Positions 19,695 through 27,671 of a stretch of DNA of 64,000 bases are shown in pieces (the stretch's first letter is position 1; every line of letters starts with the position of its first letter). The stretch lies in NCBI RefSeq assembly GCF_003284935.1, contig NZ_QMEV01000005.1:62001-126000 (forward strand). The letters run 5' to 3'. The stretch is from Mycobacterium colombiense. GTDB lineage: Bacteria; Actinomycetota; Actinomycetes; Mycobacteriales; Mycobacteriaceae. Position numbers and translations under genes: made by a program. The notes under the pieces were generated by a model. It worked only from the letters and a program-made list of their open reading frames with translations, was not told where the DNA came from and did not search any database.

Positions 19695-20927
19695 ATGACG
19701 CTCAGCACTGGCCCGAACGGTCAGCCCGTCGTACCTTCATTGGATTTCACCGGCGAAACCAGTCCCTATCCCTTCTTCCAGCACATGCGTCTCACCGACC
19801 CGGTGTGGCACGGTTCCCTGAGCGATAACAGCCAGTTGCCGGAAGAGCTGCGGCCCAACGACGAATGGGTCCTGTTCGGCTACGACGGTGTCTCCCAAGC
19901 TTTTCGCGACGACCGCATCTTCACTTCGGCCGCCTACGACAAGACGATCGGGCTGGTGATGGGACATACCATCCTGGCGATGGGCGGCCGGGAACACCAC
20001 GACCACCGCAACCTGGTCGCCAAGGCGTTCCGCGCGACCGCGCTGGAACGCTGGGAACCGAAGGTCATCGGGCCGGTCTGCGATCAACTGGTCGACGAAA
20101 TCAAGAACGACGGTCATGCCGATCTGGTGAAGGCGGTGACGTTCGAATTTCCCACCCGGATCATCTCGACGCTGCTCGGTCTGCCCGCCGAGGATCTCGA
20201 CCTGTTCCGCCGCCTGTCGCTGGACCTGATCTCAATCCCCACCGACATCGTGGCGGGATTGAACGCCGCGAACGAGCTCTACGACTACTTCCTCAAACAG
20301 GTCGAGCAGCGCCGGCGCAAGCTGACCGACGACATCATCGGCGACCTGGTCGCCGCCGAGATCGACGGGGAAAAGCTCACCGACGAGGCCATCATCGCCT
20401 TCTTGCGGTTGTTGTTGCCCGCCGGATTGGAGACCACCTATCGCTCCTCGGGCAATCTGTTGTACCTGTTGCTGACCCATCCCGACCAGCTGGCGATGGT
20501 GTATCGGGATCGCTCCCTGATACCGATGGCGATCGAGGAGGGCCTGCGGTACGAAACGCCACTGACCATGGTCATGCGGACCACGACCGAAGAAGTCGAA
20601 ATCGGCGGCAAGACGATCCCGGCCGAGGCCCAGATCGACATGTGTATGGGGTCGGCCAATCGCGACGAAAGCCGTTGGACCGACCCGAACACGTTCGACA
20701 TCCGCCGGCCGCGCCAAGCCCACATCGCCTTCGCAGGCGGTATCCACATGTGCCTCGGCATGCACCTGGCCCGCCTGGAAACGCGAGTCATGCTGAACAG
20801 CCTGTTCGACCGCGTCGAACGGCTGGCGTTCGTGCCCGACGACGGAACCGGCGAGGAATCCAAGATCGTCGGGCTCACCTTCCGGTCGCCCAACAAGCTT
20901 CCGGTCACGTTCGCCCCCGCCGCATGA
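19695..20927 (+). CDS. cytochrome P450
   Basis: Soluble cytochrome P450 of 410 residues. The oxygen-binding I-helix reads AGLETT near residue 245, with Glu where most P450s have Asp. EGLR near 282 is the ExxR motif. FAGGIHMCLG carries the heme-ligating Cys353. GAGGA-type ribosome binding site (AGGAGGAG) lies just before ATG 19695. It overlaps by ATGA with an alcohol dehydrogenase, suggesting hydroxylation followed by oxidation of the alcohol. It is a clear paralogue of the P450 at 38150-39358. Electrons could come from the ferredoxin and reductase encoded at 5871-7266. The substrate is unknown. Confidence 0.94.
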   Translation: MTLSTGPNGQPVVPSLDFTGETSPYPFFQHMRLTDPVWHGSLSDNSQLPEELRPNDEWVLFGYDGVSQAFRDDRIFTSAAYDKTIGLVMGHTILAMGGREHHDHRNLVAKAFRATALERWEPKVIGPVCDQLVDEIKNDGHADLVKAVTFEFPTRIISTLLGLPAEDLDLFRRLSLDLISIPTDIVAGLNAANELYDYFLKQVEQRRRKLTDDIIGDLVAAEIDGEKLTDEAIIAFLRLLLPAGLETTYRSSGNLLYLLLTHPDQLAMVYRDRSLIPMAIEEGLRYETPLTMVMRTTTEEVEIGGKTIPAEAQIDMCMGSANRDESRWTDPNTFDIRRPRQAHIAFAGGIHMCLGMHLARLETRVMLNSLFDRVERLAFVPDDGTGEESKIVGLTFRSPNKLPVTFAPAA

Positions 20928-22081
20928 GAAGCCGCGCAGCGATCCTGCATGACGTCGGCGGGCCGTGGTCCGTCGAGGAATTCGAGCTCGATCCCCCCAA
21001 GGCCGGCGAGGTCCTGGTGCAGATGGCGGCCGCCGGCTTGTGCCACTCCGACGACCACATCCTCAAAGGTGACATGTCGGCGCCCAATGAGGTGATGCGG
21101 TCCATGGGGCTGCCGACCATGTTCCCGACGATCGGCGGCCACGAGGGTTCCGGCATCGTGCGTGAGGTCGGCCCCGGCGTCACCGATTTCGTCCCGGGCG
21201 ATCACGTGGTGATGTCGTTCGTCGCCGTGTGCGGCCAATGCCGTTGGTGCGCCAGCGGAATCGAGTACCTGTGCGACGTCGGCATCGGCACCATGATCCC
21301 CGGGATGCCCACGGACGGCACGTTCCGCCACCACACCGCCGACGGTCACAACCTCGGCCACATCGCCAAGATCGGTGCATTCGCCGAACACACTGTGGTA
21401 TCGACGAATTCACTGGTGAAGATCGAGGAACACCTGCCGCTGACGTCGAGCGCGCTGCTGTCCTGTGCCATCCCGACCGGTTACGGCTCGGTCGCCAACC
21501 GGTCGAACATGCGCGCCGGGGACACCGTCGCGGTGATCGGTGTCGGCGGGATCGGGACGGGCGCGATCCAGGGTGCCCGGATCAACGGCGCCGCGCAGAT
21601 CGTGGCCGTCGACCCGGTGGACTTCAAGCAGAAATCGGCGCTGCAATTCGGCGCGACGCACAGCGTGGCGACGATCGCCGAGGCGATGGACGTGGTGCGG
21701 GAGTTGACATACGGGGTGATGGCCGACGCGGTGGTGGTCTCGCCGTCCTTGATCACCGCCGAGGACGTCCGTGACGCGGTGAAGCTCACCCGCAAGGGCG
21801 GCACCTGCGTGCTCACCGGCATGACCTCGCAGCTGACCCGCTCGGTCAAGATCGACCTGCAGGACTTCATCCTGATGAACAAGACGTTGGCGGGCACCAT
21901 ATTCGGCTCGTGCAACCCGAAGGCGGACATCTCCCGGCTGGCCCGGCTCTATCAGACCGGTCAGCTCCAGCTCGACGAGATGATCACCAAGCGCTATCGC
22001 CTCGACGAGGTCAACGACGCCTACGACGATCTACTGGGCGGCAGAATCGTGCGGGGCATCATCGATTTCGGGATCGCCTGA
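20924..22081 (+). CDS. zinc alcohol dehydrogenase, NDMA-dependent (mycofactocin-associated) type
   Basis: Medium-chain zinc alcohol dehydrogenase of 385 residues. GLCHSDD near residue 38 and GGHEGSG near 70 supply catalytic zinc ligands. CGQCRWCASGIEYLC near residue 103 is the four-cysteine structural zinc site. GVGGIGTG near residue 206 binds NAD. The opening residues and overall layout match the Rxyl_3153-type enzymes whose tightly bound NADH is reoxidised by mycofactocin or, in vitro, NDMA. ATG 20924 overlaps the P450 stop. It most likely oxidises the alcohol made by that P450. No mycofactocin synthesis gene is present in the window. Confidence 0.9.
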   Translation: MRSRAAILHDVGGPWSVEEFELDPPKAGEVLVQMAAAGLCHSDDHILKGDMSAPNEVMRSMGLPTMFPTIGGHEGSGIVREVGPGVTDFVPGDHVVMSFVAVCGQCRWCASGIEYLCDVGIGTMIPGMPTDGTFRHHTADGHNLGHIAKIGAFAEHTVVSTNSLVKIEEHLPLTSSALLSCAIPTGYGSVANRSNMRAGDTVAVIGVGGIGTGAIQGARINGAAQIVAVDPVDFKQKSALQFGATHSVATIAEAMDVVRELTYGVMADAVVVSPSLITAEDVRDAVKLTRKGGTCVLTGMTSQLTRSVKIDLQDFILMNKTLAGTIFGSCNPKADISRLARLYQTGQLQLDEMITKRYRLDEVNDAYDDLLGGRIVRGIIDFGIA

Positions 22082-22089
22082 GACTGTGC

Positions 22090-23994
22090 CTACATCTTGA
22101 TCGCGGGGATCAGCCTGCTCAGATTCCAGAGCCGGTCTCGTCGCGCCGACAGGCAGGAGATCGCCAGTGCGACAGCGGTTATCCCGGCCAGCACGATGAT
22201 CGCCTGCCATAGGCGGGCGTCGATGCCGCCGAGAATGAGCTGCCGGAGCCCGTTGACGCCATAGGTCATCGGGTCGAAGCGATGCAGGATCTGGAACGGC
22301 CGCGACGTGGTTTCCACCGGATACATGCCGCCCGCGCTGACGAGTTGCAGCATGAGCAGAGCCATGATCAGCACCCGGCCCACCGCTGGACCGACCAGTG
22401 CATTGATCGCCTGAGTCGCGGCCACGAACGCGCCGGAGATCAGCACCATGAAGCCCAGCATGGCCACCGGGTGGACGGCGTGCATACCGAGGGCGAACCG
22501 GACCACGCAGTAGAGAATGACGGCTTGGAATAGCGCGATCGCGGCTGCGGGCAGGTAGCTGGCGAGCACCACGCGGAATGCGAGCACCTCAGCGGCGATG
22601 GCGCGAGTCTGCAAGGGCCGCAGCACCATCCACAGCACCAACGCGCCGAAGAACAAGGCGAGCGTGAGGAAGAACGGCGCCATCCCGGTGCCGAAGTTGG
22701 GCGCGGCGTTCTCATGTGAAGCCTCGAGTTGCACCGGACCACCGATGGTGTCGGCGACCGCATCCTTTTGCTGGCTTGTCCAGTTGGGTACCTGCTTGGC
22801 CCCGTCGGCGAGTTTGGTCGCCAGCTCGGCCGATCCCGCCTTGAGTTGGTGTGCGCCGTCGTCGAGCTTCACGATGCCACCGGCCAATTCGGCGTTGCCG
22901 CTGGCGACTTGCTGGGCTCCGTCGCGCAGCTGGGTGAGCTTGTTGGTCAGTTCCTGTCCCTTGCTGCCGACCTGGTCGAGCGCCGAGCCGAGCGGGCTGC
23001 CCGGGTTACGCAACCCCGATGTCATGGCGATCGCCGCGTTCTGCGCGTCCGTGAGCTGCTGGCGGATCTGGGGCGTGAACTGGTGGCCCCGGAGCTGATC
23101 CTGGATGCCGCGCAGGTTGTTCGCCAGCGGATCCTGGCGTGCGGAGAGCTGATCGATCACCGATGACAGCGAGCTCGCGGCGGCATCCTGCGCCGCGGCG
23201 ATGCCACCGAGCTGGTCGTTGACCTGCGCAAGCGCGGCTGCGCCCTGCTGCAATTGCTGCGTGCTGCCACCGATCTGCGACACCGCCTTGGTCACCGCGA
23301 GCAGTGGGTCGGTGGCCTCGTTGATTCCGTCTGACAGTTGCTTGGCGCCAGCGGCGAGCGTTGCCGAACCGGACCGCGCGGTGTCCAGGCCGGACACCAG
23401 CTGCCCGGCGCCGTCGTCGAGTTGCGCGGCCCCGTCCGCCGCCTGTTTGATGCCCGATCCCGACGAAACCACCACGGAGAGCATCTGATTGACGGCCTGT
23501 CCCGAGATCCTGCTGGACACGGCGTTGAGCACCTGGCCGATGGCGGTACGACCGATACTCGTCGAGATGTAGTTGTTGGCGTCGTTGTAGACGGCGATCA
23601 GATTGGCCTTCTTCGGTTGCCCGGTCACCGGCGACGCGATCGCCGCGCTGAAGTCCGGCGGTAACTCCACCATGAAGTAGTACTTGCCGTGGTCGACTCC
23701 GTTGCGTGCCTCCGGCAAGTCCACGACGTGCCAGTCGAGGCCGCCGTCCGCGGTCAGGCTCTTGGCGATCTCCGCGCCGGCGTTGAACTGCTGCCCGGAC
23801 ACGACGGCGCCACGGTCGGAGTTGACCAGCGCCACCGGCATCTTGTTGGTGTGGCCGAAGGGATCCCAGAACGCCCACAGGTACAGGGCCCCGTACACCA
23901 GGGGCAGCAGCATCAGGACGACGATGGCCACGCGCGTCAGTCGGCTACGGCCGAAACGTTTGATCTCTGAGCCAAAGGCGAGTCCAGCCAGCAT
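22090..23994 (-). CDS. YhgE/Pip family membrane protein (ABC-2-like)
   Basis: Membrane protein of 634 residues. One helix lies near residues 23-43 (VAIVVLMLLPLVYGALYLW), followed by a large extracytoplasmic region with Gly/Ala-rich repeats of the form DGA.QL..G, typical of YhgE/Pip proteins. Five more helices occupy the last 200 residues. By family it is an ABC-2-like permease or envelope factor. Three bases separate it from the upstream ATPase-like gene, and a TetR gene heads the operon, as in drug- or lipid-export loci. Its 3' end lies eight bases from the convergent alcohol dehydrogenase. Confidence 0.88.
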   Translation of the reverse strand: MLAGLAFGSEIKRFGRSRLTRVAIVVLMLLPLVYGALYLWAFWDPFGHTNKMPVALVNSDRGAVVSGQQFNAGAEIAKSLTADGGLDWHVVDLPEARNGVDHGKYYFMVELPPDFSAAIASPVTGQPKKANLIAVYNDANNYISTSIGRTAIGQVLNAVSSRISGQAVNQMLSVVVSSGSGIKQAADGAAQLDDGAGQLVSGLDTARSGSATLAAGAKQLSDGINEATDPLLAVTKAVSQIGGSTQQLQQGAAALAQVNDQLGGIAAAQDAAASSLSSVIDQLSARQDPLANNLRGIQDQLRGHQFTPQIRQQLTDAQNAAIAMTSGLRNPGSPLGSALDQVGSKGQELTNKLTQLRDGAQQVASGNAELAGGIVKLDDGAHQLKAGSAELATKLADGAKQVPNWTSQQKDAVADTIGGPVQLEASHENAAPNFGTGMAPFFLTLALFFGALVLWMVLRPLQTRAIAAEVLAFRVVLASYLPAAAIALFQAVILYCVVRFALGMHAVHPVAMLGFMVLISGAFVAATQAINALVGPAVGRVLIMALLMLQLVSAGGMYPVETTSRPFQILHRFDPMTYGVNGLRQLILGGIDARLWQAIIVLAGITAVALAISCLSARRDRLWNLSRLIPAIKM

Positions 23995-23997
23995 CTT

Positions 23998-24675
23998 TCA
24001 GCCCTCTCCGGTCAGGATCCGGTGATCGTGTAGTTCGTGGTCGGGTGCGTCCGTGCCGAGCGGGTTGGTCACCCCGACGACGACGGTGCGCTGCTTCGCG
24101 ATCACGCCGAGCCTGTCGGCCGCGATCGTTCGCCGGGAATTGTCACGAACCTGTTCGAGGTCGCCGACCACGAGGATCGGACGATGCGACAACAGCGCCA
24201 GCGTGATGCGCAGCAAAAACAGTTCGAGGTCTGACAATTCGACGATGTAGGTGTCGCCGGTCGGCGGGACCATTTCGCCGAAGACCTCGGTCAGCTCGGC
24301 CGGACCCGATTGCAGCGGCACCGACGAATACCACGGCGCCAGCCACCGTCGTTGCTCGGCGAGCACGGTCCTTACGGTCACCGAATCCTCCAGCTCGTCG
24401 ATGTCGTCGAAGGCCGCGATTGAGCACTGCCGGCGGATCGCACGCGGAGTTGTTTCGCCGAGGACGGTCAGCGTGCCGCGGCTCGGTTTGAAACGTCCCG
24501 CGAGCGTCAGCAGCAGCGTGGTCTGTCCCGGCCCGCCGGGCATCTGGATCGCGTGGAAACCCGGTGTGAGGGCCAGGTCGACCCCCGAGAAGAGCGGCCC
24601 GTGCTCCCCGTCGACTCCCAGTCCGGTGGCGGTGATCACCGGTGCGACGTCGTCCGGTTCGTCTTTGGCATCCAT
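23998..24675 (-). CDS. degenerate ABC-type ATPase-like protein
   Basis: Protein of 225 residues with the layout of an ABC transporter ATP-binding subunit, but the Walker A segment reads GGPGQTT, with Gln51 where the essential Lys should be. The signature LSGGQ is replaced by LSDLE, and the Walker B region is PILVVGD. It probably binds nucleotide weakly or not at all. ATG 24675 is preferred because GAGGGAAAG lies before it; ATG 24693 and TTG 24702 are in frame upstream, the last overlapping the TetR stop. It is encoded between the TetR regulator and the YhgE/Pip permease and is presumably a partner of the latter. Confidence 0.75.
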   Translation of the reverse strand: MDAKDEPDDVAPVITATGLGVDGEHGPLFSGVDLALTPGFHAIQMPGGPGQTTLLLTLAGRFKPSRGTLTVLGETTPRAIRRQCSIAAFDDIDELEDSVTVRTVLAEQRRWLAPWYSSVPLQSGPAELTEVFGEMVPPTGDTYIVELSDLELFLLRITLALLSHRPILVVGDLEQVRDNSRRTIAADRLGVIAKQRTVVVGVTNPLGTDAPDHELHDHRILTGEG

Positions 24676-24698
24676 GGTGTGGCTTTCCCTCATCGCCT

Positions 24699-25316
24699 TC
24701 AAACCGGAATCGATTCCAGCAGTGCGGTGATCAGTTGTGCGAGCAGATCGGGGTTGATGGTGCCGGGACGCAGCACCTCTTCCATCGCGACGCCCAGGTT
24801 GAGGGTGACGACGAGCTGGGCGACGTCGGTCAGCCGTCGGTCGCCCGGCACGGTGTCGGTCGATTCGACGATGTGCAGCGCCTGGTCGGCCGCGGCGCGA
24901 CGGCGCCCGATCAGGCGTTCCCGAAGCTGTGGATCGCGCTGGGCCCGCAGCCAGTACTCGACGAGCAGCACGTAGTAGTCGGAATGATCGCGGACCGAGT
25001 CGAGCACCGACCGGCTCACCTCACGCGCGGCCGCGGCGGTGTCGCCGTCGCTGCGGTCCAGCGCTATCGCGATCTGCTCCCCGCGCAGCTCGAACTCGCG
25101 GTCGAGCAGGGCCAGGAACAGTTCGTCCTTCGACTCGAAGTTCGAGTAGACGGCGCCCTTGGTGAAGCCCGCGGCCTGACCGATCGCGTCGATGGTGGCA
25201 CCGGCGAAACCCTCGGCCGCGAACACCTTCGACGCCGCATCCAGGATGCGGTCACGAACCTCGCCCCGGGTGGGGCGGGTGCGAAGCGGTTTGACAGGCG
25301 ACATGTGGAGCAGCAT
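24699..25316 (-). CDS. TetR-family transcriptional regulator
   Basis: TetR regulator of 205 residues. The DNA-binding region spans about residues 18-64 (RDRILDAASKVFAAEGF, then IGQAAGFTKGAVYSNFESKDELF). The remainder is a helical ligand domain. Starts at ATG 25316 or ATG 25304 are possible. It is the first gene of an operon with the ABC-like protein and YhgE/Pip permease and probably represses it. Three GATACT/AGTATC half-sites lie immediately upstream at 25324-25350. The inducer may be an exported lipid or drug, but nothing in the sequence identifies it. Confidence 0.92.
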   Translation of the reverse strand: MLLHMSPVKPLRTRPTRGEVRDRILDAASKVFAAEGFAGATIDAIGQAAGFTKGAVYSNFESKDELFLALLDREFELRGEQIAIALDRSDGDTAAAAREVSRSVLDSVRDHSDYYVLLVEYWLRAQRDPQLRERLIGRRRAAADQALHIVESTDTVPGDRRLTDVAQLVVTLNLGVAMEEVLRPGTINPDLLAQLITALLESIPV

Positions 25317-25323
25317 ACCGCCC

Positions 25324-25350
25324 AGTATCGGTTAGATACTAGCAAGTATC
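25324..25350. promoter_or_regulatory. candidate TetR operator with three half-sites
   Basis: AGTATC (25324-25329), GATACT (25335-25340) and AGTATC (25345-25350) alternate in orientation, so the middle half-site makes an inverted repeat with either neighbour (spacers of five and four bases). The cluster lies eight bases before the TetR start codon at 25316, ideal for autoregulation. It also lies between the TetR gene and the 3' end of the SDR gene, so it probably serves only the TetR operon. Confidence 0.62.
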
Positions 25351-25369
25351 GAAGATCACCCTGGAGCCG

Positions 25370-26194
25370 TCAGCCGAGCGTGGCGGCGGTGCGCTCCCAC
25401 AGTTCGGCGGCCAATCGCGGGTTATCCGCCAGACGACTGGTTTTGGCGATCTTGCGCTTGGCGTAGTACGCGCCGGGCGTCCACTCCACAACGGGCGTGC
25501 TCGACGCGAGCCGCACCAACTGGTCGGCGCCCTGGTCCGGGCTCGAGATGAACAGCACCGCTGGGGTGTAGCGCTGCATGAACACCAGAAATTGCGACCC
25601 CGAGGCGACGCCGATGTTGGAGTTGACGTTGCCCGGATGCACGGTCGCGACGGAAAGGCCGCCGGCGTGGTAGCGCCGGTGTAATTCCTTGGTGAACAAC
25701 ACGATTGCCAGCTTCGAGAACGCGTACGCGGCGGCGGGCCGGCGGCGGGCGGTGTTCTCCAGGTCGTCGACGGTGGCCCGGAAGATCAACTTGTGCGACG
25801 AGCTGGTCGTGTTGACGATCGTGGCGCGTGACTCCAGCAGCACCTCCAGCAATCGGGTGGTCAGCAGGAACGGCGCCAGGTAGTTGACCTGATAGGTGCG
25901 TTCGTAGCCGTCGGGGGTCAGCTCGATCTTGCTGGCCATCCTGCCCGCATTGTTGAGCAACACGTCGATGCGCGGATATTGCGAACGAAGCTTGTCCGCC
26001 AGCGCCCGCACCTGGGACAGGTCGGCGTAATCGGCGACGAAGTAGTCCGCGTTCAATTCGGCGGCCACCGCGGCGGTCTTGGCTTGGGAGCGGCCCACCA
26101 CGACGATCTGGTCGCCGGTGCGGCTGAGCCGACGCGCCGCCGCCGCGCCGATGCCGTCGCTGGCACCCGTGATGACGATCGTCCTGCGCGTCAT
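25370..26194 (-). CDS. short-chain dehydrogenase/reductase
   Basis: SDR oxidoreductase of 274 residues. TGASDGIGAAAA at residues 9-20 binds NAD(P), NNAG lies near residue 85, and YAFSK near residue 155 is the catalytic YxxxK. Sequence style resembles retinol dehydrogenase/protochlorophyllide reductase-like SDRs. The frame is open to 26314, but ATG 26194 has GGAGG eight bases upstream. It follows the P450 gene by 46 bases on the same strand and may oxidise or reduce that enzyme's product. Confidence 0.9.
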   Translation of the reverse strand: MTRRTIVITGASDGIGAAAARRLSRTGDQIVVVGRSQAKTAAVAAELNADYFVADYADLSQVRALADKLRSQYPRIDVLLNNAGRMASKIELTPDGYERTYQVNYLAPFLLTTRLLEVLLESRATIVNTTSSSHKLIFRATVDDLENTARRRPAAAYAFSKLAIVLFTKELHRRYHAGGLSVATVHPGNVNSNIGVASGSQFLVFMQRYTPAVLFISSPDQGADQLVRLASSTPVVEWTPGAYYAKRKIAKTSRLADNPRLAAELWERTAATLG

Positions 26195-26240
26195 TGCGAG
26201 ACCTCCCCGGGGAGTGTATCGACAGTCGGCGCGGCCGCGG

Positions 26241-27476
26241 TCAGGCGAGCGAGTAGCGCACCGGTAGGTGCTTGAGGCCGCCGACGAACGTGGTGGCGAC
26301 CAGCTCTGGATCACCCGTCAGCTCAATGGATTTCAGCCTGGGCAGCAGTTCGGAAAAGAAGCTGTTGACCTCCATGCGGGCCAGCGCCGCACCCATGCAG
26401 AAGTGCACGCCATAACCGAAGGCCACGTGCTTGTTGGGGTCGCGACCGACGTCGAAGCGGAACGGATCGCTGAAGACCTCCTCGTCACGGTTGGCAGAAA
26501 CATAGGACAGCAGTACCGACTCCCCCGCGGCGATGGGCACCCCACGCACGGTCGTGTCCTTGGCGGCGGTCCGCATGAATTCCTTGACCGGCGTCACCCA
26601 GCGGATCATCTCCTCGGTGGCCAGCGGCATCAAGTCCAGGTTGTCGCGCAGGCGGCGGCATTGGTCGGGATTCTCGATGAGCGCGTGCAGCCCGCCGGAA
26701 ATGGTCGCGCTGGTGGTGTCGTGGCCGGCGGTGGCCACGATCAGGTAGTAGGACACGGTGTCGATGTCCGACAAGGGTTCGCCGTCGACGCGGGCGTTCG
26801 CGATCGCCGACGCCAGGTCCTCGGTCGGGTGCTCGCGACGCGCCGCCGTCACGCCGTTGAAGTACTGAAACATGTCGAACAGCGCGGGCAGCTGATCCTC
26901 GTTCGTGGTGCCCCGCTTGAATTCGGAGTCGTCGCTGCCGAACAGCTCCTGGGTCAGCTTGAGCATCCTCGGGAAATCGGCCTCGGGCAGTCCGAGCAAC
27001 GACATGATGACGTAGAGCGGGTAATTGACCGCGACCTCCTGAACGAAATCACATTCGGGCCCGGCCGCCATCATCTTGTCGACGTAGATCTTGGCCAGCT
27101 CGTCCACCCGAACCTTCAACGCCCGCATCGCCTTTGGGCGAAACCAGTCTGAGCCGATGGCGCGCACCACGCGATGCTGTGGATCGTCCAGATGGATCAG
27201 CGTGCGCACACCGGCGGCCGCCTGCATCTCGTCGCCTTCGGCGGTCGTCAGCACCGGCCGGGGCCAATTCGTGAAGAGCATGTTTTCGCGTTCGATATCC
27301 ATGATGTCGGCGTGCTTGGTGATAGCCCAGAACGGCCGGTAGTTCGGGACCTCCACCCAGGACACCGGGGCGTTGGCGCGCAGGTGCGTCAGCGCCGCAT
27401 GCAGCCGCCGCTCGTCGGTGTACGCCAGCGGGTCCGCCAACAGCTTCGCGGCCTCGTCCATCGTCGTTGCGCTCAC
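26241..27476 (-). CDS. cytochrome P450
   Basis: Cytochrome P450 of 411 residues starting at GTG 27476, with GAGGAG eight bases upstream. The I-helix reads ATAGHDTTS near residue 254 and FGYGVHFCMG holds the heme-ligating Cys360. It is a different subfamily from the two AGLETT-type P450s in the window and resembles the CYP124/125/142-like group that oxidises methyl-branched lipids and sterol side chains, though I cannot assign a CYP number. It is encoded first, ahead of an SDR, and diverges from a carboxyltransferase gene. A TACTGTA motif lies in its upstream region. Confidence 0.93.
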   Translation of the reverse strand: MSATTMDEAAKLLADPLAYTDERRLHAALTHLRANAPVSWVEVPNYRPFWAITKHADIMDIERENMLFTNWPRPVLTTAEGDEMQAAAGVRTLIHLDDPQHRVVRAIGSDWFRPKAMRALKVRVDELAKIYVDKMMAAGPECDFVQEVAVNYPLYVIMSLLGLPEADFPRMLKLTQELFGSDDSEFKRGTTNEDQLPALFDMFQYFNGVTAARREHPTEDLASAIANARVDGEPLSDIDTVSYYLIVATAGHDTTSATISGGLHALIENPDQCRRLRDNLDLMPLATEEMIRWVTPVKEFMRTAAKDTTVRGVPIAAGESVLLSYVSANRDEEVFSDPFRFDVGRDPNKHVAFGYGVHFCMGAALARMEVNSFFSELLPRLKSIELTGDPELVATTFVGGLKHLPVRYSLA

Positions 27477-27532
27477 TGATGAGACTCCTCGATTTGGGAC
27501 GCCCCGTCGACCTCCCGGCGAGCGGCGTCAGA

Positions 27533-27555
27533 CATGCGGGTAACTTTACAGTAAG
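27533..27555 (-). promoter_or_regulatory. TACTGTA motif upstream of the P450 (site C)
   Basis: Read on the minus strand the site begins CTTACTGTAAAG, preceded by TTG, and shares TTGCYTACTGTA with the sites at 38076 and 53859. On the plus strand TTACAGTAAG is at 27546-27555. Only the left half of the palindrome is conserved here. It lies 57-79 bases before the P450 start in the 195-base divergent gap, which otherwise shows no gene. Confidence 0.38.
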
Positions 27556-27671
27556 CAATCCAGTATGTGACCCTGCAAAGCGTGGCGATCGCAAGCGCGG
27601 CGTAGCCGAGCGCCGGGGGTCGCCACCATAGGACTGTCGCGCGACGAATCCGTATGAGGTAGGACAGAGGC

